64,000 bases of DNA from Tigriopus japonicus (lineage: Eukaryota > Arthropoda > Copepoda > Harpacticoida > Harpacticidae). Location: contig CM021317.1 of the NCBI GenBank assembly GCA_010645155.1, forward strand, positions 11,305,724 to 11,369,723, given 5' to 3'. Shown here piece after piece: positions 1-12,200 of this stretch (position 1 is its first letter; the number at the start of each line of letters is the position of its first letter). The notes beneath the pieces are model-generated. The model was not told the DNA's origin, searched no databases, and saw only the letters and a list, made by a program, of their open reading frames with translations. Both the position numbers and the translations under genes were made by a program.

Positions 1-984
1 CCCCCTTGGGATAAATAGGATTTTCCTTCAAGTTGTAAAAGGGATAAACGGGATAAACAGGCCCACTAAAACACTGAAAATATCTCATGAGTCATGACTT
101 AACTTATCAACCAGAAACTTATACAAGTGAAAATATTTTTGGCATTAATTTTAGCCATCACACGAACCAATTCAGAAGTCCTGTCCCGTTCCATCATCAA
201 CAAGCGATTCGAAAATGGAGCCTCGATCTCACAGTAGCAAGAAAGTGAACGTGGAAATAAAAGAATTTGTGAACTCTCCGTGAGAAATTAAGCTGCCAGG
301 GAAATCAAAGTGATTCAAGAAAAAGCTTGCGGTCCTTTTGGAGTGGCTTCATGAAACCAGGAGCATAGGATCATTCTCAAAGAATGAAGAAGAAATGAAC
401 GATCGAAAACATTACGGACATGAATGGAGACTGAAGCAACTAGTGATTGTGCAACTTCATACACTCTTAATTGAAACAACTTGAATCACAAAGGTAGAGA
501 AGCCATTGTGGACTTGCTTTAGGTGATCTACAAGACCCTGCATTGGCCTGAAGAACGTTTTCACATGTCGATGCATATTGAACATGGAATGATTAAAAAG
601 AGCCTGTTTTTTCTTTTAGTGACTCCAGTTTTCGCCTTATTACCAAACAGTTTTTGACTCATCAACAGCAATCCTATTTGATTTGTCATATGGAAATATA
701 GAAACGAGGAAAACAGACTGTTTGATGTTTTAGTGTGCAAACGTGTTTGTGATATTTGTGTCGTTTATCAATTCCAAATCAGTGCAATCATTGGGTTGAA
801 AATGACCTTCAAATTTTTGTGACAATGAGATGAATGAAAATTCCCATTTTTTCTAGACATCTTTCCATTGACAATTTCGCATTTTGGGCAATGCTAAAGG
901 GAGTTGGCAATCATGAACCATATTTCTTGAGCTGTGTTTCATGCTTTATATTGATTGGAGATCAATAAAATACAAATTCATTGG

Positions 985-1251
985 CACTATGTTTGTTTGA
1001 AGTGTTTGTGAGGTGCTAGCAAAGGTGCTCCAAGATTATTTTCTCGAATTTTTAAATGTTTTTAATGCTTGGAGGAAGGCTTTCTTGACTTGGGACATTT
1101 TCAAAACAGTGCCTTGATCAGCCATCACTTTAGGGGGTCCAATTTATACAATTTAGATAGCACAAAATTGTGCCAAACATTACACAAATATCTTGCTAAT
1201 AAAAGAACAACTCTCCACTAAATCTCACAAACACTTCAAACAAACATAGTG
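985..1251. mobile_element. 267-bp MITE-like element with 28-bp terminal inverted repeats
   Basis: The left end (985-1012, beginning CACTATGTTTGTTTGAAG) is an exact reverse complement of the right end (1224-1251, ending AACAAACATAGTG). It has no coding capacity. The CACTATG terminus resembles the CACTA/CMC type, but I see no matching target-site duplication in the flanks (TTCATTGG left, TTTTAGTG right), so the superfamily is left open. The internal 215 bp are repeated without these termini at 1561-1775. Confidence 0.6.
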
Positions 1252-1775
1252 TTTTAGTGGGCCCTTTTTTGCCAATTGGACAGGTCCATCGTTTCTGTGA
1301 ACGTGACTAAACATTCATTAGGAAACAGTATGGAACTTGGCATGATGTTATCCATTTTTCGCGACTCTGAAACTCAAATTTGGCCCTCTTAGGGCCAATA
1401 AAAATTCGCCCCAATATGCCAAACTTATCAAAATTGGATTTTTTGAGTCAGTGAGCAATTTGATAATTCGTCAAACAGAGGGGGACATCTTATCTGATAT
1501 AATGGGCATATTTTCGTCCTCCGCAAACAACGCATACCTCAGGTCTGGCTGGGACTAAGCGTGAGGTGCTAGCAAAGGTGCTCTAAGATTATTTTCTCGA
1601 ATTTTTAAATGTTTTTAATGCCTGGAGGAAGGGTTTCTTGACTTGGGACATTTTCAAAACAGTGCCTTGATCAGCCATCACTTTAGGGAGTCCAATTTAT
1701 ACAATTTAGATAGCACAAAATAGTGCCAAACATCACACAAATATCTTGCTAATAAAAGAACAACTCTCCACTAAA
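1009..1775. repeat. Pair of ~215-bp direct repeats (1009-1223 and 1561-1775)
   Basis: Both copies begin GTGAGGTGCTAGCAAAGG and end ACTCTCCACTAAATCT, with about ten scattered differences by eye. The first copy sits inside the TIR-bearing element; the second lacks both TIRs. The 337 bases between them look unique. Confidence 0.8.
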
Positions 1776-2300
1776 TCTGGGATGCTCTTCAGGTGTCTTT
1801 CTGGTCAGCAAAAATACTTGCGTAGGTTAATTTATTGGTCTCTTCTTTTCCCAAAAACAACAGATAATGTCTTTAGAACAACACAACATCAAAATTAAAG
1901 TTATTAAGAGCAATTAGAAATTCAAAATAGATTAAATGCGCAAAAAGATATTTATGGTTATTACTGAAAATGTTCCACAAACCATTTACAACATCCCTTG
2001 AATAGGCAATACATAAGTACTTCATATGAATGCTGCAAAAAAATGATTTCTAACTTAAGTGGGGAGGAATTTTGTTTTTGCATTTTTAGAAACTTATGAA
2101 TGTCAGCTTTTGAAATTCATATGATTTTTTAATCGCAAACAAGGTACACCCCATAACTCCCTCAGAGCAACCGTGCCCGTTTTTACCGTTTATCCCCCAA
2201 TTAATCCCGTTTATCCTCGGGTAAAGGGATAAATCGAAAAAGTTGACCCCCCAACCCTGGCCCAGAAACCTAAACACAGACCAATGTTGCAACACTTTGC

Positions 2301-5300
2301 CAAAAATCGTGCTATCGAACTCCAAACTACTGATGGGAAACAAACAAAGATAACCAAGAACAAACAAAGACAAACAAATGACAGCATACCAAACAAATAG
2401 AAATCACAAACAAAGACCAAACAAATTGAAAAGAGAAGTCAACAGCTGTTGTTTGTTTTGGTCTCCCTGAAAAACAGGGCTGCCAAAAATGACATCCCTA
2501 ACGAGTTGAAAAAGGTCAAAAGAAAATCAAAGTCTTGAAAAAAATTCGAAAGTCAAAAGTAAGTGTTCCATTTGCTTGGAATATATTGTTAATATGTGAA
2601 CCATCATCGACGCTCCTAATTGGAGGTTTCACATACTTCAATCTACTCGTTCCATTTTCCCCGCTTTTTTTCCCTCTGCGAAGCCAGTTTAGGAGTAACA
2701 AAACTGGCTGGAGTACTACGTAGAAGTGACAAATTACAACACGGTCTTTTGATCTTGCTTCTGTTAACTTCGTTGAATAAATATATTACCGTGAAAATTT
2801 AACATATATCTCTTGGACCAATAAATCATTTCAATAGCAATAATTATTGTGGCGAAAATAATCATTAGACACTCGCTTTTACAAATTATGACAAATCTTG
2901 ACAGCAACACTGTTTTTATTTGGGAATGGTACAAATTTAACCCAAACAAACAAATATTCTGAAAACCCAAACAAATATGCAAACAAACAAAGAAATGGCC
3001 AATTTGTTCGCATCAGTACTCTAAAAACATCTTTACAATGCCTTCAAATAGATGAGGGGAAAAACGCCAATATTTTTCAAAAAGCGCAATTAACAACATA
3101 GACGCAAACTAGGCGCAGTTCAGAAAAAATAGGCCAAGAAATAGGCGCAAACTAGACCCCAAAAAGTGCAAGATTGGCGCGATAGGCAAGCTTGATATGG
3201 AGACTCTGTATCCATCGGAGGATTGACTTTACATCAGCTCACGTCAAGGAGAAATGTTGTAGGACTAGTTTAATGGGGCAAATTGGCAAGCGTAATAAAG
3301 CAAACAAAATTTTAGGGGTGATCAGCTGTAAGTTGTGAAAAGTATTTCTTGTTTTGATTTGAACAGGCTGACCCAAGGATCACAAAACACCTGGATGCCT
3401 CGGCTACCGGCAAAAGCCATTTTTCGAATTCTGTGTTAGACAGAGAAAAATCTTATCAAACCAAGTGTTAGATTGGTAATGTAAAGCTCACATGCTTAAT
3501 TTCCACTTGAACGACTGAAATCTCTTGCAGTTAGAGTAATTTGAAGCGTAGAGAATAGGGCGCTCTTCCGACCGAACATTTGTGTTTCTCGCAACGCTCT
3601 AGTTTCTTGTGGATGGAGTAATGTACCATGCTGAAATTCAGCAAACAACATATTTAAATGATTGTTTAATCATCTTATCAAAACAAAGTCATTTACTTGA
3701 ATGGAATTCGATTTATAAAAAATCCACAGCTGAACGCCTGAGCGAAGGCTTCCATGTCTTACGATTTCCTTGGCTGACCGCTCATAAATGCATTTGAACT
3801 TGACCTTGTCTCAATTATAGTCAAGAATACTGAAGTTTTTCGAGTTGGATTTTTGGCAGAGTTTTGCCATTTTGGTTTTTAGGGTCAAAAATCTGACATC
3901 CCTACAATATATTTTCATCCACTTTTGACGCTTTAATTCTCATTACTAGGGACGGGCATACAGAGCAAATAAACATAGGCTTTCAGTTAACAGAAGTTGC
4001 ACAAAATCATAAAGTGAATGCAGAAAAAGTTGGAAATCGCGAATAAACTCCCCTGAAGACCAAGAAAAAACATATACATTCACCCTTAAATACTTTTTTC
4101 TCTCTTTGATTTTTGTTTTGCTTAAGCTTAATGGAAAAGTTTAACTAGAAGAACAAATCCATCCCTTCAATTTGTGTATGCACTATGCAATAAAAGCTGG
4201 GTATGAAAATACTCGATAGAGAGCTAACCTTTTTGTCAAAAAAAACTACATTAGAAAGATTATAAATATAAAAATGTTGCTGTTGACGGATTTTTTGAAA
4301 ATTCAGGCACAAGTGTGCATTAAAATATGAGAATGCCCATTTTCATTACAATTTCTGTCATTATTGTTTTGTTTATATAAAATACTATAAGTTTTGTGAT
4401 GTGTGTAAAATAATATTTAATTTTTAAATCTGGAAAATAAATCTTTTACCACAAAATAGCATTTAAAATAAAAATTAAATAAATATCATGTTCTCCGCAA
4501 TTTGAATGGTTTAGGCCACATTCGCGAATAAAAGGGACAAATAAAGACCAAAAGTGCACAAGAGCAAGAAATTTAGTGTATATTACCAAAAATCTTTTTG
4601 CCTTTTTGCCCGTTTCTTCTCATTACATAGGGCCTGATTTTTGAATCAGTGCCGAGGTGACTGGATCCTAGTCGGAACAAATTGACGCCACAAATTTCCC
4701 GAACTCAATCGTAGCTGACCTGGATTTTGGACCCATTTATAACCAATGTGGGAAGTTGGAATGCCAGACTAGCCAAATGCAAATCAATTTTTCATGGCCA
4801 CCGTCAGTTTTCTCTGTTTGCCTTTTTGACAAAATAGCAACATATTCTGTTCCCGAAATTTAATTGACATTGATGGAAACAATCCAATCTTCAATCATAT
4901 TCACGATAGGTTGCCCAACTAGGTCTGCCAATTAGCCTTCTGCGTCTATCATTTGTCAGTTGAATTCCATGAGGAAAAAAGCTTTCTTCTGAAGGTGAGC
5001 GCAAGTGGCACCCCTTGCTTTATTCGTCTTTGGCTTAGGGGCGCTATGTAAAAGGAACTTGCTTCTTGGTTTTGCAAGATGTTGTACTTTGTGAGGGGTG
5101 ATGGCAAACCTAAAGCTAGCAACCTCGCGTGAGAAAGATTGAAAGATTGGTTTTTCCATCAGTACATTGAAGGGGCTTTTTCAAGTAAATGTCACCAACG
5201 TTTTAAGTGAAGTTACACTTGCGCCATCTATGATTCAAAGGAGTCATTTCTTTAATAGTAGGGTTTAAAAAAACAATTTTGTTTGTTTATGATTGTGTAC

Positions 5301-5385
5301 ATACTTTACATAAGCTTTGATTGTTTGAGGTCCACAGTTGGTTAAACAAAATTTTGGTGTTACTTTGATTGTCAGAAAAGCAATT
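2301..5385. other. AT-rich intergenic DNA with dispersed repeat fragments
   Basis: No supportable gene. The segment near 3838-3895 is a diverged inverted copy of about 8125-8182; both share a block around TTTTGCCATTTTGGTTTT. The stretch around 2268-2330 resembles 7995-8055 in direct orientation (shared words such as CCTAAACA and GCAACACT). The interval 4380-4500 is extremely AT-rich. Confidence 0.5.
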
Positions 5386-6021
5386 GGACAAGACAAAGGT
5401 TGCTTCAAGTGAGCGTTTTAAATCATACCACTAAGGGCGAAACAGAGCTGTTGGCTGTGCTCAGCCCATTTTGGTGAATCCAAGTTTCTCCTATGTAGAC
5501 ATCTGTTCAATGATTCTAGGTCCTTAGAAACAATCTGTTTTTCAGTGTTAATACCTCTGCTTACACCTAGTTGATAATATGCTCAGTTTATTTACTACAA
5601 ATGAAACACTTAGAATCATGTTTTAACAGATATAAAAATTAAAACTATTTCATTTCTCTGCATGAGTAACATTTTGAAGTACTAATTTGATTCTTTAAAA
5701 CTCACTGAACAATTCAGCATCTTTAAATAATTGCTTGGAACAATCAGAAGTCCCACTTATTGCAAAAAGCACAAGGCTTGATTGGGTTTAATTCAATCGC
5801 CCTAAAAATGAACTTTGTATATTATATACCCAATTCCAGCCAAGGTATCTTTACTTAATATATCAATTGTTTCTAGGAACATAGAATCATTGAATGAACA
5901 CTTAAATGGGAAAAACTCGGGTTCACCAAAATAGGCTGACCAACTAAGCACAGCCAACTGCCCTGTTTACCACAAGCAGTAAGATTTGAAACACTCACTT
6001 GAAGCAACCTTTGTCATGTCC
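5386..6021. repeat. Fold-back repeat with ~150-bp arms
   Basis: The left arm (about 5386-5534) and right arm (about 5866-6021) are diverged reverse complements. Shared landmarks are GCTTCAAGTGAG against CTCACTTGAAGC, CAATGATTCTA against TAGAATCATTG, and AAAGGTTGCTTC against GAAGCAACCTTT. The ~330-bp AT-rich spacer codes for nothing recognisable. No target-site duplication was found. Confidence 0.65.
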
Positions 6022-6270
6022 ACTCGTACTTCCAGGGTTTTGAAAACTTTGAGCATTTTCTCAATTCATAGCTCTTTTTCAAAAAGGGAATTTAGGAATT
6101 GAAGTACAGCTTTAATTCAATTTTAAGGCCAAAATCATCAAGAAATTCAAAAAGAATTCAATAATCAATAATGTTAACCTTTTACATGTGCTGGAGACAT
6201 TTTCCCCCCTTGACACCCTCAGAAAAAATTCTTTGTGTGTTACTGCAAACCTTCAACTGGCAGGGACATA

Positions 6271-6420
6271 CAGTTGAATCTCAATATAAGTTGTGTCAGT
6301 TTAAGCCATTTTCGCGATATAAGCAATTTTTCCGCGCCAACCAAAATTTTACTACATAAGAATTCTCAATATAAGACATTTTCCATTTTTCCTCAATCTC
6401 GATATGGACATTCTCAAAGT
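6271..6420 (+). mobile_element. Possible solo terminus of a pogo/Tc1-mariner-like element
   Basis: The sequence CAGTTGAATCTCAATATAAG starts directly after a TA (6269-6270) and continues with further 'atataag' motifs. This resembles pogo/Tigger ends, which open CAGT(T/G)GAACCTC..ATAA after a TA target. No matching opposite terminus was found in the window, so it would be a relic or a solo end. Confidence 0.3.
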
Positions 6421-7535
6421 TTTTACATACTTCTTTTGCTTTAATTGGTAACAGCACAAAACGACAAAAAAAAACAAGGCATTTCCAAAAGGATCGATGC
6501 ATTGCTACCATATCTTGCGCTTTTGCGCAAATTTTGCCCTTTTTGAGGCCCCTTTGCGCACTTTTTTGTGCTCTCGCGCCTTGCACTTTTTTGACAAAAA
6601 CTTGCACTTTTCAAGTTCAAGTCAAAAGAACGAAAAATTACATTTTGAACCCTAAAATCACTAAAAATTGTCCAAAATGCCGCTCAACAAGAACCTTTAC
6701 TTTGATACATTAGATCAAATCTGCTGATCAAATATCTATATCAAATTCTCATACATGAATAAGTCTATGACTTAGCCTTTAACGGGTTGTAAAGAAAATA
6801 ATAGTAATAATAAATCGAAACCAATTATGACCGCACTTGCAAAGCATCTCTTTAGACTTTACATGGATTATATTTCCGGGCTAAGTACTGATTATCATGC
6901 CTGATTAACCACCCTTACTCAAGATCAGTCCGATGCAGCGTTCATTTTGAAGGTCCCTATTTCACTTCAATTCCCAAAATGGCCTTCTATTGGTGGTGGC
7001 TGGGCTATGGATTGGGATTCGGCCCTTGACCGCTTTGCGGTCTAGTGACATTTGAACTTTTTCACTTCAACGTACATCGCATAAACCCGATTTCCTGGAG
7101 TTCCCGCGTCTCCGTCACTCACGTGGTCCTTTTTGGGTAACTTGTTAATCTACCTTCTGATCTCTGAGGTTCCGTGATTGGTCCAGCATAAGATTCTTAG
7201 CGTCATGGTTATTGTCAAAAAAGGAGAGAGTGTTTTAGTTTCCATCACTTCATTTCTACTCCTAATATTCTTTTTTTTTTCAATGTTAAAAATTAAAAAC
7301 ACATTAATACCATAACCACAATTAATACCATAAGTTAAACCTAACCTAACTTTACTTAGCTTAATTTTACTTTTCTTAGTCTAAAATAATGTTAAAAAGC
7401 TTCTTCCCAATTCCGGGCTAAATGACAGTTTGACAGAAAAAACCCAAACTTGGGTCATCTCGTTAGGACACTCAAACTTCACTATGAGCTACACAGTTAT
7501 CATGACAAAGAGGGAGATATTCCAGCTATTGGGAT

Positions 7536-7902
7536 GTCAGACCCAGGGTGGTGTTGTTTTGTAGAGCCAAATGAAAACTGGACTCACAACCTCAAACAAC
7601 ATGGTCGTACGGTACAGTAGGCTGCATGTTAACGCACTTAATTCAAAAGCAAAAGCACACTAAAATCAAGTCAGATTTACAGGCCTTGGGTAAAAACTCA
7701 TGACAACTCCCGCGTTTGAAACACGCAGCAGATAGGGAGAGTATATACTTGATGAATGCCGATTTGACTTGATTTTGCTTAACACTTGCTTTTGAATTAA
7801 GTGCGTTAACATGCAGCCTACCATTGTACAACCATGTTGCATGAGGTTGCAAGTCCAGTTTTTGTTTGGCTCTGCAAAACATGACACCACCCTGAGTTTG
7901 CC
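7536..7902. repeat. Fold-back MITE-like repeat with CAGGGTGG ends
   Basis: The left arm (7536 to about 7680) and right arm (about 7758 to 7902) are imperfect reverse complements. The clearest blocks are CAGGGTGGTGT near the ends and GTTAACGCACTTAATTCAAA in the body. CAGGG ends are common in hAT-derived MITEs, but no 8-bp duplication is visible. The spacer is only about 75 bp, so a transcript would form a long hairpin. Confidence 0.65.
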
Positions 7903-8054
7903 ATTTCTAGTGATGTGTTTTGAATCAGGAGTGCTGACATTTTTGACTCAGAAGTATATCAATGTTAAAAAGGGCAGGTTGTAAAGAACTTTTTGAAAAG
8001 ACCTAAACAGGGACCAATTTGGCAACACTCAAACTAGTTTGATTTCGAGTTCCA

Positions 8055-9245
8055 TTGAAAGTTATAAAAATGGATTTGGAGTTGGTAGCGCTGCCATATT
8101 TTATGGTCTATTGCTTGTTGAAAAGTTTACTTGTGGTCAGTTTTTTGACCCTAAAAACCAAAATGGCAAAACTGGCAAAAATACAACTGGAAAGAGTCGC
8201 GCTTAGTGTTTTTCGGGATCACGCAACCTCTGGGCTTAGGGGTGGATTTTTACAAATAAGAGCTTGAACAGCACTGAACACTCAACAGCAGCAATTTCAA
8301 CAACATTAAGAACAATGCCTGACTGACTGACTCTTGTAGTAGATGGTTGCGCTCTTTCTCTCTCTCGCTCTCTTTCACTCACGCATTCATTCAATTCATT
8401 CATTCATTCATTGTGGTTTGAAGCCTTCTCATTCACGGGGTCGTTGATTGGGATCCATCCATCCATCCATCCTCCCACCCACCCACCCGCGTTGATATAT
8501 GATTTTCCGCCCAAACTGGACTCATGGTTGTGGTCTGCCAAGGATTCGGCCCTACGTTCATTTTACCCGATGATGGCTGAAAAAGCGTAGTCCAAACCCG
8601 CGAAAAAGCGGTACGCGGAATTTCAAGCACCAATTCCTCCCTGTGACTCAGATCTATCGACGTCGTTTGGGCCGAGTGCTCAGCATCGGGGTCCAATGAT
8701 CAAGGCCAAGGCGACTGATATCAATCCATCCAGTAAGAAATCAATCAACCCACGAACGTGTCTTGGCCCAAGGCCGGCCGAGATTTCCCAAGACACTTGA
8801 TTGAGCGATGACGTCGCGGTCAAAGTCCAAAGGGATTGCTCTAACGTTACTTTAAGGCTGTTTTTGCCGTCATCTTGATGTGGCCTCCTCGGAATGTAAT
8901 CGTTCGGCAGACACAGAGGCGATGCTAGACCGGCCGTTCCGGCGATCGGGCCCTGGCATGAACTTTTGGGCCTACCCGCTGGCTCTCATGACCACCTATA
9001 CGCTTGATCACTCACTCTATTCACTCACGAACTATCCGGAGACTCACAAGCACCGAACCAGCCATCTATGATTCAAGGACAGGCGAACGCGCTTTAGTCC
9101 GTTGATCGATCGACTAATCAATCGCTCGCACACGTGGACGGCGGGCTTCGCACTCCGTCCAACGGCAAATTTGAAAGCTCGTCATAACCGCTTGATTGGC
9201 ATCCGGTGATCAAATATTTCATACGTTTGGTGACCCACTTCGACC
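8055..9245. other. Upstream region of SCAP with simple repeats
   Basis: This holds a CT-rich tract and CATT repeats near 8355-8412, ATCC and CACC repeats at about 8455-8489, and a less AT-rich block from 8500 to 9245. The SCAP promoter and 5' UTR should lie here, but no core promoter element can be assigned with confidence. An E-box-like CACGTG occurs near 9129-9134. Confidence 0.4.
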
Positions 9246-12200
9246 ATGGTGGGCTCGGCTTCCCGTTCGCCCTCGGGTCATCATCGAACCCGCCCACGGG
9301 TAAGCATCTAGTATTTGTCTGACGGCCATTCCCGAACCCTTGGGGATATTCAGCCTAGGATTTCAACCCACCTGAACCGAACCCACTCACCTAAATCAAC
9401 TTTGTACGAATACTGACATGTTGATACCCCCAACTCGATACTCTTTCACGGGTCGATCATCAGATCAAGCTATTAATAATAATTTAGGTATAAAAGAGGG
9501 TGGGTTTGGTGCGAAGGAATTTTGTAAGGTTTGGCAAGGACTAAGGATATATTTATCCAAAATCATGCGTGGTGATGCAAGTGGAAATAGAAGGGGGCCA
9601 ATAGATTGTAGTTGGAAAAGTTGGAAAAAACTAGTGATGGACCGAAAGCGCTTTCGGCCGAAATTTCGGTTTCGGTTATGCCTACCGAAACCGAAAGCGG
9701 ACAAGCACTATATAAAATGGAGTTTGACAACATAATCGAAGAAATATTGGTCCAAAAACCTCTGAAATTTAAGTTTTAAGATTTTCAAAATTTGCGACTA
9801 CCCAACATCGAACACATTCTAATTTTTAAGGCGGATTTTGCATTTGAACAATTTTGTAAACAGTGAACACTGCTTTCGGTTTCGGTTTCAGTTAAGCCCT
9901 CTTTCGGCCGAAACTTTCGGTTTCGGTTATGAGCCCTTTCGGTCCACCACTAGAAAAAAACAAATGCTGCATATCGTTTCATTTCTTCTAGCCGGATATT
10001 CCGGATTGGGTGGCCCAACAATATTACCGCCACGGCTTGTTTTGCGCCTCTCACCCCAAAGTGGTCCTATTGTTCACGGCCTTGGGTATGGCATGGACTT
10101 GCTACCCGTTGCTCTCACTGCAGCAACTGACCTCGGGTCAAATTCAGCGTTATATTGAGCCCATCAACGGCTCAGCTCAAGGCCAAGGGCCACCGCCGGC
10201 CTGGTGGGTGGGCTCACGTCCCGTGGCCTACCTCCTCCAGGTTCAAATGAAGACCATGGTTCACCCGTACCCCTTGGATGACCTGGTTCGAACGGACGCT
10301 TTCCGAGGACCCCTGGCCTCGGCTTTCAAGCTCCAACTCGAAGATTTGGGCCCTTTCCGCACACCCGAAGGGTAAGTAAGGTTTCACCCTTAGCTCATTA
10401 TGTTGTCGTCTGATTTTATCTCTCGTGTTTAGGAGCACATCCTTGGAAGATGAATGTCTCCGAACGGATGGTTTGTCGACGCGATACAAAAGTAGCAGTG
10501 CCGTGAATGTCTTGCCCGAATACGGTTGTCTGGTGATTTCCCCGGCCAATGTGTGGCGCAAGGATCCGTCCGCCTTTCAGATGGATCCGAACATTGTGGA
10601 CACCGTGTTCAACTATCAGCGATCGCGTGAAGGGCACAGTAGCTTGGCGGACCTGATGTTTGGCATGCGTCAACGAGACACGGGATTGACGCCATATCCC
10701 ATGCGCAATCGCCAAAGAGTCCTCACGTATGCCGTCACTTTGGCACTCAAACACTACGATCCCAAGTAAGTTTCCTCAATCAACATCTTCCTCGCACACA
10801 GTTGGACATTCTTGTACCCTTTCCGATTTAAGATTTGTGCAATCGCTCCGATCTCATCTCCAAGATCTCTACCCGTTACACGCGGAAAACAACTCGCAAT
10901 TCGTCTCGGATGAGCTCGTGCATGTATACTACCCATCGCGGTCGTATTACACGGAATTGTTGCCGTTTTGTCTGGTGTTGTTACTGCTCTTCCTTTACGT
11001 GTATTTTTCGTGCAACAAGATCGAGCTCGTCCGATCCAAGATGGGCATTGCCTTCGCTGCGGTTTGCACTGTTGTGGGAGCCATTCTCATGGCATTGGGC
11101 CTCTCAGGCTTGAGCTTGAATATGAGCAGTGTCATGTGTGTGATCCCGTATTTAGTGGCTTTTATAAGCTTGGAGAACATTATGGTGTTGACACGCAGTG
11201 TTTCTTCCACGCCCCCTCATCTGGACGTCAAGATTCGTGTGGCTCAAGGATTAAGTCGAGAGGGCTGGAACATAACCAAGAATTTGTTTGCCGAGATCAC
11301 TATTCTCACCTTGGGTTTCTTTATCGGTATCATGGACCCTTCAATTCAAGAGTTCTCATTGTTGGCCGTCATGGGATTGCTCTCGGACTTTTTCCTGCAA
11401 ACATTCTTTTTCACCACGGTTCTAAGTATGGACATGAGCTTCTTGGAATTGCGAGACGTGATCCAGAAGCCCAACTACAAGAGGCAAGAGATCTTCCGAC
11501 ATCCGGTGTCCGGACCTGGATTGATCAAAAAGTCCGTGGATCATGACACAAATGTAGTTGCCCCTCAGTGTAGCACCCTTGTACCTAATGTCGAATCGAA
11601 ACGGGTGCGTTTTATCAATTTTTGGGCTAAACGTCGAATCGTGCAAAGACTCTTTGTGATTGGTATGATCGTTTGGATCTCTCTATTCGTGTATCAATCG
11701 GATCTGCTTGATAAACTTTTCCAATCCACGCAACAACCCGATCTTCCCGATGACAACGATAGTGAAATCATAACCAGACGTTATCGACTAGAAGACATGC
11801 TTGATCCTGCTCAATTCGAAATCAAGCGGAGCATGTCCGAAGCACATGCTGGCATCGACTCCATGGCTCTTTCAAAGATGATCTCGTCTCCGGGAACACA
11901 GCCTCCAAACCAAAACTTGAACCCCAAATCCACTGAAACTCTCAATCGACTGCAATATGGACCCACTGAAACTTGGAAGAAATTGCCCCCATCTCATTGG
12001 TCCATGTTATTTGGCCTGTACAATATGAGTCTGTTCGGTGAATACGTGACATTTTTGCCACCGATCCGGCTCTCTTTGGCCATCAGCCCGGAAAGTGCAA
12101 GTCAATTGAGACATCCGGAAGAACTTCAAGCCCACTCCATGGCCAGTGAGGCTTTAGATTTCCATGACAAGATTTTGTTGGAACAGGATGTGGATGACTT

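Larger units (their letters stand above)
1..2300. other. Intergenic DNA with GGGATAAACGGG motifs
   Basis: No gene is seen. GGGATAAACGGG-type motifs occur near the left edge (about 43-60) and again, in inverted orientation, at about 2175-2235. Either this is the end of a larger element spanning the interval or the motifs are independent copies. A TIR-bearing element and a 215-bp direct repeat lie in between and have their own entries. Short open frames here have no recognisable domain and no codon-level signature of a protein. Confidence 0.5.

Noticed and set aside
7339..7349. CCTAACCTAAC as an interstitial telomere repeat
   Set aside because: Only two units; far too short to separate from chance.
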